In this document: positions 17,895 to 28,352 of the stretch, one piece after another | How positions within the stretch are numbered: the stretch's first letter is position 1 | Layout of the letters: every line of letters starts with the position of its first letter | Source of the DNA: Rhodococcus sp. OK302 | Lineage (GTDB): Bacteria; Actinomycetota; Actinomycetes; Mycobacteriales; Mycobacteriaceae | Assembly (NCBI RefSeq): GCF_002245895.1 | Contig: NZ_NPJZ01000002.1 | Coordinates: 124,001-188,000, forward strand | DNA: 64,000 bases | Reading direction: 5' to 3' | The notes under the pieces: generated by a model | Seen by the model: only the letters and a program-made list of their open reading frames with translations | Databases searched by the model: none | Told to the model about the DNA's origin: nothing | Translations under genes and position numbers: made by a program

Positions 17895-19388
17895 TTAGGC
17901 AAGGCCCGCACGGTGCAGCGCCGAACGCGCGGCGAGATGTCCGCACATGCCGTGCACACCGCCACCGGGAGGGGTCGACGCCGAGCACAGGTAGTGCCCG
18001 GAGACCCCTGTCCAGTAGGGATCGAAGGCGAACCGGGGACGCCCGATGAACTGCAGCATGTTCATAGCGCCACCGTTGATGTCGCCCCCGATGTTGTTCG
18101 CGTTGTCGGCCTCGATGTCGGCGGGTGTGTGGGCGACGATCATGGCGATGCGGTCCCGGAATCCGGGCGCGAACCGCTCGACCTGGGTCAGCATCGATTC
18201 GGTTGCGTCGCCGGTGTATCCGTGCGGGACATGGGCATACATGTAGATCGGCTGGAGGTCGCCGGTTGCCCGGGTGGGATCGGCGACGGCTTGCTGACCA
18301 ACGATCATGAAGGGGCGCTGCGGCATTCGGCCCCGAGCAGTGTCGTTCTCGGCGGCGACTACCTCGTCGTATGAGCCGCAGACATGCACAGTCCCGGCGG
18401 AACGGGCATGCTCGCTCGTCCACGGGATACCACCATGGACAGCGATGTCGAGTTTGAAGGCTGCGGCCCCGTGCCGGAACCGTTCGTACGCGCGCTTGAT
18501 CCGCCCCGGCATTCTGTCCCCGATCAGCCGGAGAACCTGACGGGGGCTGGTGTCGTACAGCACCAGATCGAATCCGGTCACCTGCTCGGCAGAGTCGATC
18601 TTCGTGCCTGTCGCGATCCGACCGCCGTGCGATTCGAGTATCCGCGCCAGACCCTCCGCCAACTGATCGGTACCGCCAACAACCACGGGCCAGCCATGAC
18701 GATGGGAAATCATCGCGAACATCAACGCCACCCCGGCCGTGGGCGGCCGCGACAACGGAGTCCACCCGTGGGCGGCGTTGCCCGCGAACAACGCGCGCGC
18801 CTGCGGGGTGTGGAACCGCTTGGCATACAGCGTCGCCGGAAGGAGCGCCGCCGGGCCGAACCGCGCCATCCGCAACGGACTGTGCGGCATCCCGATCATC
18901 GGGCTGAGCAGGTCGTCGGCGAGCATGTCGTAGTTGCGGACGAGCCAGTCGAAGGTGGCATGCCACTGCCGCTCGTCCGGCCCGAAACCCGCTGCCGTCG
19001 CGTCGATCGATCGCTGCAGGACGCCGGCTTCGCCGTTGTCCAAAGGATGCACCATATCGATTTCTGGCCACGCCCATTCGACGCCGTGTGCAGCAAGATC
19101 CAACGACTGGATGAACGGCGATGACACCGCGGTCGGGACGATCGCGGCACAGTGGTCGGGACGATCGCGGCACAGTGGTCGGGACGATCGCGGCACAGTG
19201 GTCGGGACGATCGCGGCACAGTGGTCGTGGATCAGCCCAGGGACAGTCAGTTCCTCCGACCGAAGACCACCGCCGATCGTGTCGGCTGCGTCCGCGACCT
19301 GGACGTCGACGCCGGCAGCAGCGAGTGTGATCGCGGCCGCCAATCCGTTCGGGCCCGAACCGACTACCAACGCTGAAACCATTCCCAT
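17895..19388 (-). CDS. Phytoene-desaturase-like NAD(P)/FAD-dependent oxidoreductase with repeat-coded insertion
   Basis: A 497-residue member of the COG1233 flavoprotein family. FAD motif: VVGSGPNGLAAAITLAAAG at residues 8-26, then IGGGLRSEELTVPGLIHDHC. Residues 61-83 are an extra 23-residue piece coded by additional copies of a 23-bp tandem repeat (19131-19222); without it the family sequence HDHCAAIVPT-AVSSPF would be continuous. Later motifs: HPLDNGEAGVL, GVALMFAMISHRHGWPVVVGG, GTVHVCGSYDEV, PGGGVHGMCGHLAAR (FAD end). ATGs at 19388 and 19382 are both possible; AAAGGAC favours the second. Family members desaturate, isomerise or oxidise isoprenoids; no carotenoid genes are near. Activity is doubtful with the insertion next to the substrate entrance loop. 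Confidence 0.85.
   Translation of the reverse strand: MGMVSALVVGSGPNGLAAAITLAAAGVDVQVADAADTIGGGLRSEELTVPGLIHDHCAAIVPTTVPRSSRPLCRDRPDHCAAIVPTAVSSPFIQSLDLAAHGVEWAWPEIDMVHPLDNGEAGVLQRSIDATAAGFGPDERQWHATFDWLVRNYDMLADDLLSPMIGMPHSPLRMARFGPAALLPATLYAKRFHTPQARALFAGNAAHGWTPLSRPPTAGVALMFAMISHRHGWPVVVGGTDQLAEGLARILESHGGRIATGTKIDSAEQVTGFDLVLYDTSPRQVLRLIGDRMPGRIKRAYERFRHGAAAFKLDIAVHGGIPWTSEHARSAGTVHVCGSYDEVVAAENDTARGRMPQRPFMIVGQQAVADPTRATGDLQPIYMYAHVPHGYTGDATESMLTQVERFAPGFRDRIAMIVAHTPADIEADNANNIGGDINGGAMNMLQFIGRPRFAFDPYWTGVSGHYLCSASTPPGGGVHGMCGHLAARSALHRAGLA
19131..19227. repeat. 23-bp minisatellite, four perfect copies plus 5 bp
   Basis: The unit begins GGTCGGGACGATCGCGGCAC and ends AGT. Copies lie at 19131-19153, 19154-19176, 19177-19199 and 19200-19222, followed by GGTCG. 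Because 23 is not a multiple of three, each copy is read in a different frame; three extra copies (69 bp) restore the frame and add 23 residues to the oxidoreductase. Confidence 0.95.
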
Positions 19389-19824
19389 GTCCTTTGCGAC
19401 GTCGACTGCTCCCGCTCACATGCTCCGATGAGCCGCGCCGGATCTGAGGCTCCGTCTGGGAGAACGTCAAGGTGACGATACCAACCCGTAGGTCGGTTTC
19501 CACGGAATACGCTTCGAGGCCGCTTTCGTGGTGCCGATCGGCGAGGGCGACCTCGATGGGCCGTGTAAACAGTGCCACCGCGTGATCGTTGAGCTTCTCC
19601 AGCCCGCGCACTCACTAACGGGCAGCCAGCGGCTGTGATCGTCGATGAACTGTGGTGCCCGCCAACTATCGGTGGACGTTCCGTGTTCTGTCCCGGAGGC
19701 TGCCGCTGATCCCAATCAGCATGAACGACCCAATAGACCTCTCCTGGCCGGGAGACTGCGTATGAATCCAGACCAGCCCTATCCAAGAGGAAAGCCGATC
19801 AGATGGGCATGGCATAAAGCTTGG
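19389..19824. other. Gap with a possible gene fragment
   Basis: On the minus strand, about 19611-19420 reads MRGLEKLNDHAVALFTRPIE, then VALADRHHESGLEAYSVETD and LRVGIVTLTF. This looks protein-like, but it runs out of frame into the repeat-bearing gene. It may be the leftover of an upstream gene; no family was recognised. Nothing else is visible up to 19824. Confidence 0.3.
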
Positions 19825-20265
19825 TCATGCCTCGGATGCATACCTGCCGGTTCGGCGTTCAGAATCACCACGGTGTTGGCCGTGGTAGGCATCTCGATTC
19901 TGGGAAAATAAGATGGCTGCAACTATGAGCATGATGTCACCGATAATTCCGATTGCAATCGTCGGTTCACGTGCGACTAGAAATATTAAAAAGAATCGAG
20001 CTTGGATAAAAATGAAGGGAATCAGTATCATCGACCGAAAGCTCCGCTTGACACCAAGTTGGTAGAGATACTCAGCGACTAGACACACTGATACGAGTGC
20101 CACACTGAAAGGCAAATTATACCATTTCATGGCGTTTTCTATCCAGGATTCCTGCTTGCTAATGAGGTCCCAGCTGATCGGGTACATGCAGACACCAAGA
20201 AGAACACTGGTAATCCAGAATATAGTTGGACGTTTTGCGACCTTCTTGGCGCTGCCGATAATCAC
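19825..20265 (-). CDS. Small polytopic membrane protein, function unknown
   Basis: 146 residues with four predicted membrane segments (PTIFWITSVLLGVCMYPISW, LPFSVALVSVCLVAEYLY, MILIPFIFIQARFFLIFLV, IAIGIIGDIMLIVAAILF) and a charged C-terminus (HGQHRGDSERRTG). The DNA from about 19900 to 20320 is clearly more AT-rich than its surroundings, so it is probably a recent arrival. The start ATG at 20265 lies after AGGAGGTC, a good ribosome-binding site. No family was recognised. Confidence 0.65.
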   Translation of the reverse strand: MIIGSAKKVAKRPTIFWITSVLLGVCMYPISWDLISKQESWIENAMKWYNLPFSVALVSVCLVAEYLYQLGVKRSFRSMILIPFIFIQARFFLIFLVAREPTIAIGIIGDIMLIVAAILFSQNRDAYHGQHRGDSERRTGRYASEA

Positions 20266-20500
20266 TAAAGTGACCTCCTATTATGTGGCGAAGATATCAC
20301 ACAATCGCATAAGGCGAGATTGTCACGATGCCCGTTAGCTGGCGACCTGACGCCCGATTTTTTCCACCGGGACATGCCATCCCCCAGCTCACAGCCGTCA
20401 TTAGCCGCACATCAACCCACCCACCACCGAACAGCTCTCACGGCCCTCCATGCCATCACCAACCACACATAACCCCACCCCGACCCCGAACACACGAAGA

Positions 20501-20526
20501 GGCTCCCCACCGCACGGTGAGGAGCC
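20501..20526 (-). terminator. Hairpin terminator
   Basis: GGCTCC-C-CACCG-CA-CGGTG-A-GGAGCC forms an 11-bp hairpin with one mismatch, about 60 bp after the stop of the minus-strand gene at 20586. On that strand it is followed by TCTTCGTG. It probably ends the toxin-antitoxin operon. Confidence 0.65.
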
Positions 20527-20585
20527 AATTCAGACTACACAACAGTAAGGACCGGACCGGTTGCTGCGGGCCAGTCCCTGCTCAC

Positions 20586-21128
20586 CTACCGATCCGAATT
20601 ACGTTGGGCCCTGTCGTTGAACTTTTGAGCGTCGCCAGAAAGATTGACCTCGGTGTAAAGCCCCTGATTCCGAGACTCCCCTCGAGCAGTTTCCAAGACC
20701 TTTGCCAACGCGGATGCAACAGCCTCCTCCGACGAACCAACAAAGGCTGCCGAACGGGCCGCACTGTCGGTGGCGATGATGTCGACGGCGGGCTCAGTCC
20801 GGTGCCCGTCGAACACCACGAAGTTGGTGTAGAACTCAAACCCGAACTTGCCGCCATCGGAGTTGAGTTCGGCGATCACACACCACCACAAATCGAACTG
20901 GCACAACGAATTCAGCAGCAGATCGTCCCTCGTTGTCTCGACTTCCACCGGGGCGAGGATGTCGCGCCGCAACGGCGGTCTCTCACGGCCGCATGCGCGT
21001 GCGACCGCCAGAATGTTGCCGCCTTTTCCTTTGCCGTCATTGTCTGCTCGCAGTACACCGGCGCGGGAAACCTGCACCAATGCGTGGCGAATCCAGCTGG
21101 AGTGATCACCTTCGGCGCCGCGGCGCAT
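20586..21128 (-). CDS. Hypothetical protein, last gene of the RES/Xre operon
   Basis: 180 residues, starting 27 bp after the RES toxin stop on the same strand. The middle part (LLLNSLCQFDLWWCVIAELN, then SDGGKFGFEFYTNFVVFDGH) looks like a folded alpha/beta domain. The tail is Ala- and charge-rich (AAFVGSSEEAVASALAKVLE). It has no signal peptide or membrane helix, and no family was recognised. Its position suggests it accompanies the toxin-antitoxin pair as a third component, or is the next cargo gene. A hairpin at 20501-20526 follows. Confidence 0.6.
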   Translation of the reverse strand: MRRGAEGDHSSWIRHALVQVSRAGVLRADNDGKGKGGNILAVARACGRERPPLRRDILAPVEVETTRDDLLLNSLCQFDLWWCVIAELNSDGGKFGFEFYTNFVVFDGHRTEPAVDIIATDSAARSAAFVGSSEEAVASALAKVLETARGESRNQGLYTEVNLSGDAQKFNDRAQRNSDR

Positions 21129-21155
21129 CCATCTACACCTGACATGTGTCTGCGT

Positions 21156-21821
21156 CTACGGAATCCGGGCGTGGCCAGAACCGACGTACTTCAGGTGGTG
21201 GACCTCATCAAGCACCTTGACCACATCGGCGAAGGTACCCGGATCGGTCAGCACATCGTTCGACGCGGCGATACCGAGAGCGGCCGGGTCGAGGACTCCA
21301 CGATCGAGCAGCATCAAAGCGAGCTCGGCGGGGTTGTTGCGGCAGCGGTAAATCACCCCGTCGGTACCCGGGTCGGCATCGAGGATCTGATGGCAGGTGG
21401 TCCGGGACCAGGTGTAGTCGCCACGATCGCAGCCGACCAACGTCCCCGACAAGTTCAGGGATCGGAGATCGCCGTCCAACAGGGAGGCCACGGTGATGTC
21501 GCGGTCCAGGACCATCCTGGTGTAGGTCTTGCCGGCGAGGCGTGTGCGGCGCACGATCCCCGATCGTGGGATGGGGATGTCGCGGAGGATGCCTTCCGCG
21601 ACCGCACCGGCGAGAGACAAGGCCACGTACAGGTATCCGCCGTGGGATGTGTCGATCGGCTCGAACCTGCCCTGCACCGGGTCACCGAGTGCGCGGATGC
21701 CGGAGGCATTGAACGAGTTCGGTGGGTACGGGGAGGCTGTGCCCGAGATCCGATGCAGCTCGGTGCCTGCAGGGATCACCCTGAGCTGCGGGGCTCTGCC
21801 GTTGTATCGCTCACTGCTCAC
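21156..21821 (-). CDS. RES-domain toxin (NAD+-degrading type)
   Basis: A 221-residue RES domain. The conserved Arg-Glu-Ser set after which the family is named is visible: ELHRISGTASPYPPNSFNAS (Arg24), GGYLYVALSLAGAVAEGILRD (Glu76) and GDYTWSRTTCHQI (Ser139). GRFEPI..SHGGYLY is typical. Characterised RES toxins (MbcT, ParT) consume NAD+ by phosphorolysis or ADP-ribosylation and are blocked by an Xre/MbcA/ParS antitoxin. The antitoxin-like gene ends 5 bp upstream (21827), so the two are translationally coupled. The toxin looks intact and is slightly longer than MbcT. Confidence 0.85.
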   Translation of the reverse strand: MSSERYNGRAPQLRVIPAGTELHRISGTASPYPPNSFNASGIRALGDPVQGRFEPIDTSHGGYLYVALSLAGAVAEGILRDIPIPRSGIVRRTRLAGKTYTRMVLDRDITVASLLDGDLRSLNLSGTLVGCDRGDYTWSRTTCHQILDADPGTDGVIYRCRNNPAELALMLLDRGVLDPAALGIAASNDVLTDPGTFADVVKVLDEVHHLKYVGSGHARIP

Positions 21822-21826
21822 CTCGG

Positions 21827-22879
21827 TCAGTCCATGCCCATCTGCTCGGCCGCTACCATCACATCCACATCAGTCTCCGTGAGAGTCTGCGCGGTGAGCC
21901 GTTCCACCGGTCGCTGGTCACCGATCAGCGGGTTCTCGGTGAACCACCAATCCAAGGTCCCCCACGGGTCGAGATCGCACTCCATCAGTCGGTTCGCATA
22001 CTCGGCGACCGGGCGGATCTGTTTACGCTCGCGGTCGAACTGGAACACCGGGTACCGGTACTGGTTGCCCACCTTCAACCCGAGGAGCTGATGCGCCTTC
22101 CTCTTGGCGTTGGCCAGTGCCCGATTCACACTTCCGGATGGCGAGAGGATCTCCGAAACCTCCATCGAGGAGATCGTGTCACCCGAGAGGGAGAGCGGGG
22201 ACTCGTAGGTGAGATTGCCTGTCGAGGTTTCCAACTCGACCGAGTCACGTCCATGCCGGTCGGTGCCCGCCGCGACAACAGGGCCCGGATCGGCGAGACC
22301 TCGAGCGGGGGTCGGCGCCCACGGGGTTTCGTTCTCCGCGGCGCGGGCGGTACGGGTATTGCGCGGCAGTACTTGCAGCGCGATGGTGACCACATCGGTA
22401 TCGCTGGTATCGAACAACGCCCGCATCACAACACCGCCGGTATCAGCGAGATCGGCGGCATCCAATTCGTTGCGGAACACGTCGGTGAGCCAGTGCAGGG
22501 TCAACCCCGTCGCGCGGAGATCGAAGCGCAGTTCGAAGTCCACCTCGATACCGCCGCCCGGGCGGCGCGATGCGGTCTCGAACGAGGAAACCACGGCCGC
22601 GATCTCCCGCTTCCATTCCTCTACACTCTTCGGGTGCTCCCGGACAGGCAAGCCGTCGGCCCGGCCACCGGCGAGCCGCGACGCCGGCGGGACTCGGTTC
22701 CCACCACGAACCGAAAGCGACAGGCCGCGGCGGGAACGACCGGACGCGGCAACGGTACGGCCTGGCCACCTGCTCGCCGCGGCCGTGGACCCGAACCGAC
22801 CGGTCATCGCGCTCCGATTCACAATCCGAGCGCGCTCGTGTTCTACATGAACGCTTGATTTCCTCATGACGCACCCCAA
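21827..22879 (-). CDS. Xre/MbcA/ParS-type antitoxin with long N-terminal extension
   Basis: The last 112 residues carry the toxin-binding domain of RES-Xre systems: SVNRALANAKRKAHQLLGLK, then YRYPVFQFDRERKQIRPVAE, then LDPWGTLDWWFTENPLIGDQ and RPVERL (the DPW..L.WW..PN..L.G..P motif). The gene is open for 350 residues. The central part (VEEWKREIAAVVSSFETASR, FELRFDLRATGLTLHWLTDV) looks like a genuine extra domain, whereas the first 70 residues are Arg/Gly-rich and may be untranslated. Usual antitoxins of this family have 110-160 residues. It is immediately upstream of the RES gene. The start is uncertain; M5 or an internal GTG could be right. Confidence 0.75.
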   Translation of the reverse strand: MGCVMRKSSVHVEHERARIVNRSAMTGRFGSTAAASRWPGRTVAASGRSRRGLSLSVRGGNRVPPASRLAGGRADGLPVREHPKSVEEWKREIAAVVSSFETASRRPGGGIEVDFELRFDLRATGLTLHWLTDVFRNELDAADLADTGGVVMRALFDTSDTDVVTIALQVLPRNTRTARAAENETPWAPTPARGLADPGPVVAAGTDRHGRDSVELETSTGNLTYESPLSLSGDTISSMEVSEILSPSGSVNRALANAKRKAHQLLGLKVGNQYRYPVFQFDRERKQIRPVAEYANRLMECDLDPWGTLDWWFTENPLIGDQRPVERLTAQTLTETDVDVMVAAEQMGMD

Positions 22880-23373
22880 ACCCGAGAACTACGTTTCTTA
22901 CGATATGTACAAGTGTAATTATCGTAAGGCGGCATGTCCAGTGAGGCAGTCACTTCCTGCGAGAGCTCTACCGGCCACGGGCCGAGGATCCTGCCCAGGT
23001 CCTCGGGCGCGGGAAGCTGCGTGGTGAACCCCGAAATCGCTGGCTTTGGTTGCGGGTTCGACTGCGGTGGCGAATTGCGACTACCTCTCCGGGAGCTCTC
23101 GCGCGGGTTGGGCGTGCGCCACAACTGCGGGATATCGCCGGCATCAGCGTTCGCGATGGCACGGATTCCGTCCGCGTCCTGACGGAGAATGTCGGCGAAG
23201 TCCCCTCGACTGGACTGTTCCAGTCCGTCGGGAAGGTTCGCACCGGCGCGACTGATGTCGTCCTCGGTCCCGGCGCACCCGGTTAGCCACACCACGATCG
23301 ACACCGGCTCGTCCTCGACGACCAGCGACTGCTGCGGCGTAGTGAGCAGCGCCTGCACAGACAGCGGATGCAC
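22864..23373 (-). CDS. Hypothetical protein upstream of the RES/Xre operon
   Basis: A 169-codon frame from a GTG at 23373 overlaps the antitoxin start by 16 bp. The segment VSIVVWLTGCAGTEDDISRA looks like a lipobox preceded by a very short hydrophobic stretch, but the N-terminal arm before it (HPLSVQALLTTPQQSLVVED) is not a signal peptide. So either the start is different or the resemblance is chance. The remainder is Pro/Arg-rich with low complexity. Its support is codon pattern and position only. Confidence 0.35.
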   Translation of the reverse strand: MHPLSVQALLTTPQQSLVVEDEPVSIVVWLTGCAGTEDDISRAGANLPDGLEQSSRGDFADILRQDADGIRAIANADAGDIPQLWRTPNPRESSRRGSRNSPPQSNPQPKPAISGFTTQLPAPEDLGRILGPWPVELSQEVTASLDMPPYDNYTCTYRKKRSSRVWGAS

Positions 23374-23547
23374 CTCGACTTCGAGTATGAGGAACGATCC
23401 GGTCGAGGTGCGGTACCTGACCGGTTGATGTGAACTAGGCGTGCGGACGTAGACCTACTGCCGAACTCCCTCCTCGCACCTGCTTGACAGAAAGCACCAG
23501 CAACACCCCAGCTGGAATCCATAAGAAGTCGCAGTCGACATCGGCAT

Positions 23548-24567
23548 TCACCCGTCTGTCCACGAGCTCGAACCCACCACCTCGAGCCAGTAGCCTTCGG
23601 GTTGACGCGGAACGTAGGGGGCTTCGATGATCTCGAGATCATCGGATTCGAGTGTGAGAGAAAGGGAGTCGATAGCTTTGGCGAGGTGTTGCGGTTTCGT
23701 TGCCCCAATGATCGGTGCAGTAACCGCATCCTGCTGCCGAACCCAGGCGAGGGCGACCTGCGCCCTGGAAACCCCGTGCCGTTCAGCAACCAAACCCACG
23801 GCGTCGGCAATTGCTCGATTGGAATCGATGGCCTGCCGGTAGTACGACCCCAGGACCGCATCGGTCTCCGAACGCGGGGTACTTGACTCCCCAACTTGTC
23901 GAGTGAGTTCACCACGCGCGAGGGGGCTCCATGGGATAACGCCGACACCACTGTCCTGGCACATCGGGTGCATCTCGCCTTCCTCCTCGCGTTGAAGCAA
24001 GTTGTACTGGTCCTGCATCGAGACGAAACGAGTCCACCCAGCCATGTCGGCAACATGTTGAGCCTTCGCAAACTGCCACGCGCACATAGAGGATGCACCG
24101 ATATACCGGGCCTTGCCTGCACGAACCACGTCGTGCAGCGCCTCCATCGTCTCCTCGACAGGGGTATCCGGATCCCATCGATGGATTTGGTACAAGTCGA
24201 CGTAGTCCGTGCCGAGACGGCGCAGGCTCTCATCGATCTGCCACAGGATGTGCTTCCCAGATAATCCGCCGCCGTAAGGGCCAGGCCGCATGGGGAAGAA
24301 CACTTTGGTCGCGATCACCAACTCGTCACGTCGGGCAAGTTCACCCAGCAGGTTGCCGGTGATCTCTTCACTCGTGCCGTCTGAGTACATGTTCGCTGTG
24401 TCGAAGGTGGTAATACCAGACTCAATTGCTTTGCGATAGAACGATTTCGCGTCCTCCAACGGCAGAGTCCAGGGATGATTCCCACGGAGGGGATCTCCAT
24501 AGCTCATGCATCCGAGGATCAGCTGCGACACCTGCAACCCGCTCGCTCCGAGTGGTCGATATTCCAT
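23548..24567 (-). CDS. Aldo/keto reductase
   Basis: 339 residues from the ATG at 24567, with GAGAGAGGAC upstream (the open frame starts 7 codons earlier). It is a TIM-barrel AKR of the YghZ/Tas type. The catalytic tetrad is visible: Asp56, Tyr61 (FDTANMYSDG), Lys88 (ATKVFFP) and His129 (DLYQIHRWD). NADPH-binding C-terminal motifs: VIPWSPLARGELT and APIIGATKPQHLAKAIDSLSL. It reduces aldehydes or ketones with NADPH; the natural substrate is unknown. It stands alone, with an MmyB-type regulator 600 bp away on the other strand. Confidence 0.92.
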   Translation of the reverse strand: MEYRPLGASGLQVSQLILGCMSYGDPLRGNHPWTLPLEDAKSFYRKAIESGITTFDTANMYSDGTSEEITGNLLGELARRDELVIATKVFFPMRPGPYGGGLSGKHILWQIDESLRRLGTDYVDLYQIHRWDPDTPVEETMEALHDVVRAGKARYIGASSMCAWQFAKAQHVADMAGWTRFVSMQDQYNLLQREEEGEMHPMCQDSGVGVIPWSPLARGELTRQVGESSTPRSETDAVLGSYYRQAIDSNRAIADAVGLVAERHGVSRAQVALAWVRQQDAVTAPIIGATKPQHLAKAIDSLSLTLESDDLEIIEAPYVPRQPEGYWLEVVGSSSWTDG

Positions 24568-24797
24568 CGTCGTCCTCTCTCTCGTCAATCTTGTCGTGAA
24601 GCATCGGGTTCAGCGATGGCGCACTTCCGGCATCATCACCAAGGAAGTGCGGTCCGCGATTTGGACGTAGCACCTCAATGGCATCCTCAGGTGAGCATCG
24701 CAGTCGAATGAATAACTCGATCCGATCATTTTCCCGCTCACAAGGATTCGTCCCTCGCACGATTACCGGGCAGTCGTGATTGCCTTGATCGTTAGCG

Positions 24798-25025
24798 TCA
24801 ACGGATCAGCCACCCAGCAAGTAGTCGGGTGAGAAATGGGGTGATGACCCACACCATGGAAGCGACCGCAAGAGGCACGATCACTGCCAACCGGGCTGGC
24901 GCGGGAACGCCATCCATGAGTGGGGTCAGGACGGTCACCAATACCGTCAGCACCGGGTAGATCCCACACACGGTGAGTAGCCACACCTTCCACGGTCGCG
25001 GCACACGAATTGTGGTCGTCGTCAA
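24798..25025 (-). CDS. Small two-helix membrane protein (TTG start)
   Basis: 75 residues from a TTG at 25025 with GGAGG exactly 5 bp upstream. The sequence TIRVPRPWKVWLLTVCGIYP, then LARLAVIVPLAVASMVWVIT and PFLTRLLAGWL matches the C-terminal membrane part of actinobacterial antibiotic-biosynthesis-monooxygenase-like (ABM) proteins (PRWK...YP...MP.ltrl..WL). Here the catalytic ABM domain is absent, so the protein is either a stand-alone membrane unit or the remnant of a longer one. It is divergent from the MmyB-type regulator at 25171. Confidence 0.6.
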   Translation of the reverse strand: MTTTTIRVPRPWKVWLLTVCGIYPVLTVLVTVLTPLMDGVPAPARLAVIVPLAVASMVWVITPFLTRLLAGWLIR

Positions 25026-25170
25026 CGAGTCCTCCAAGGGCTCCAGCAGGGTTTCTATGACGCTGAGTCTGGAGCGGTTGACGGAGATGGGGAAGGCCGT
25101 GTCGTTCCTAGCAGTGACACGACCAGGAACACTTGCCGCAGGCCGACGCCGGTCCTGGCAGAATTCGGGT

Positions 25171-26040
25171 GTGACTACACCCGGGCCACTCGGCGACTTC
25201 CTTCGGTCGCGGCGATTCGCTGTCCACCCGACTGACGTCGGTCTCCCCGCCGGGCTGGAGTTGCGCCGCACCCCGGGCCTGCGCCGCGAGGAGTTGGCGA
25301 CTCTGGCCGGTGTCAGCTTCGACTACTACACGCGCCTCGAGCAGGGGCGCGAACGTCGGCCAGGACGTGCTGTGCTCGACAGCCTCGCGCGAGCATTGCG
25401 ACTCACCAGCGACGATTCGCGCCACCTGACCCAACTGGCGCTTGTAGTCGCTGCCCCACCGGCCGACACCACGTTGGCACCTGCCACGACAGTGCGAGCC
25501 GGCATCGACGGCGTCCTCGCCGCTCTGCGTCCCTCACCGGCCTACGTCCTCAACCGGGTGAGTGACATGATCGCCGCGAACCCCGAAGGCCTGGCCCTGT
25601 TCCACGGAATCAGTCAGTGGCCAACCGGCCGACGAAACACCGTGCGATACATCTTCACCCACCCCGCCGCCCGCACCCTCTTCGTCGACTGGGAGGCCAC
25701 CGCCCGGTCGAGCGTCGCACAGTTGCGGAGCATGAACGCACACTGCCCTGCCGACCCCTACTTGCTCGACCTGGTGTCCGAGCTGAGCGCCGCCGACACA
25801 ACGTTTCGCCGCCTCTGGAACGACCACGCGGTCGGGCCTCGACGGCACACCACGAAGTCGTTCAATCACCCCGATCTCGGGATCTGCGCCTTCAATTTCG
25901 AAACACTCCGCCTACCCGAGGACGAGCTCCGTATCTCCGTCTACACAGCCTGCGGAAATACCTCCGCAGGCAACGAGCTGCTCGAGGTGTCCACAGAGAA
26001 TGCGGAAGGCAACCCGATTAGGGCCCACACCCACGATTAG
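25171..26040 (+). CDS. Helix-turn-helix (XRE) regulator with MmyB-like ligand-binding domain
   Basis: 289 residues from a GTG at 25171. The N-terminal HTH is typical (GLELRRTPGLRREELATLAG, then VSFDYYTRLEQGRE, then RPGRAVLDSLARALRL). The MmyB-like PAS domain follows: PSPAYVLNRVSDMIAANPEG, then LFHGISQWPTGRRNTVRYIF and FVDWEATARSSVAQLR. It ends with the family signature FNHPDLG...FETLRLPEDELRISVYTA. These proteins bind fatty-acid-like ligands and usually control a neighbouring, often divergent, oxidoreductase. Here the divergent neighbours are the small membrane protein and the aldo/keto reductase. Confidence 0.9.
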   Translation: MTTPGPLGDFLRSRRFAVHPTDVGLPAGLELRRTPGLRREELATLAGVSFDYYTRLEQGRERRPGRAVLDSLARALRLTSDDSRHLTQLALVVAAPPADTTLAPATTVRAGIDGVLAALRPSPAYVLNRVSDMIAANPEGLALFHGISQWPTGRRNTVRYIFTHPAARTLFVDWEATARSSVAQLRSMNAHCPADPYLLDLVSELSAADTTFRRLWNDHAVGPRRHTTKSFNHPDLGICAFNFETLRLPEDELRISVYTACGNTSAGNELLEVSTENAEGNPIRAHTHD

Positions 26041-26325
26041 TGTCGCGACGACTGTTGGAACTTGCCCCATACTGCACGCATCACTGCACGCATCTACGCA
26101 TGCAAGCATGCTCTCGACAGAAGGCCGTGCTCAGCAACATTGCCGCGCAGCCGAATCCGACCGGCAAGGGAAATCACCAGTGCCCGATCGATATTCGGCA
26201 CGCCGGGCGGCGTGACGAGATTCCCCGGACTCATACCGGCGATATTCGTAAAAGTCGGAACCTCAAGGGTCAGGGCCGCTTCGGCACGTTCCTGGTTACA
26301 GTGGCCGGACGAACTGCCGCGCGAC

Positions 26326-28011
<1,686 letters not shown>

Positions 28012-28352
28012 CTAGTGGCGTGTCTCGCAAAGAAACAGGATCACTTCATCGCCGAACTCCTGCACGACACCGGCCTCGTGCACACCCAGGTCCTCTGCGA
28101 GTCCACCGAATCCGAGAAGACACGCCTACCCCATGGCCCAGAAGCCGACACAGGAATTGCTGCGCGGAGGTCAGTGAACTGCTCGGCCTGTGCGAACACA
28201 GCTCGCCAAAACGTGTCGATTTGCACCGAAGATTAGCGAGACGCGACGCCAGATTAGCGAGGTAGGTGGCGGAGGATCCGCGTCTGACGCGGATCCGTTC
28301 AGCGCCGCAGTTCGGGATTCATCACCGGACCACCCATACGGGAACGCCCGGT
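28012..28352. other. Gap with no recognisable gene
   Basis: A 70-codon frame at 28018 (CLAKKQDHFIAELLHDTGLV, then HTQVLCESTES) is open but matches nothing known and has no ribosome-binding site. Nothing else is visible. Confidence 0.3.

Noticed and set aside
18384..19124. 246-codon plus-strand frame
   Set aside because: Antisense to the phytoene-desaturase-like gene.
19131..19227. CRISPR array
   Set aside because: The units are directly adjacent with no spacers and lie inside a coding sequence, so it is a minisatellite.
20328..22091. 587-codon open frame on the plus strand
   Set aside because: It is antisense to the RES toxin and antitoxin genes, whose motifs are clear; the frame is a GC-rich shadow with no domain.
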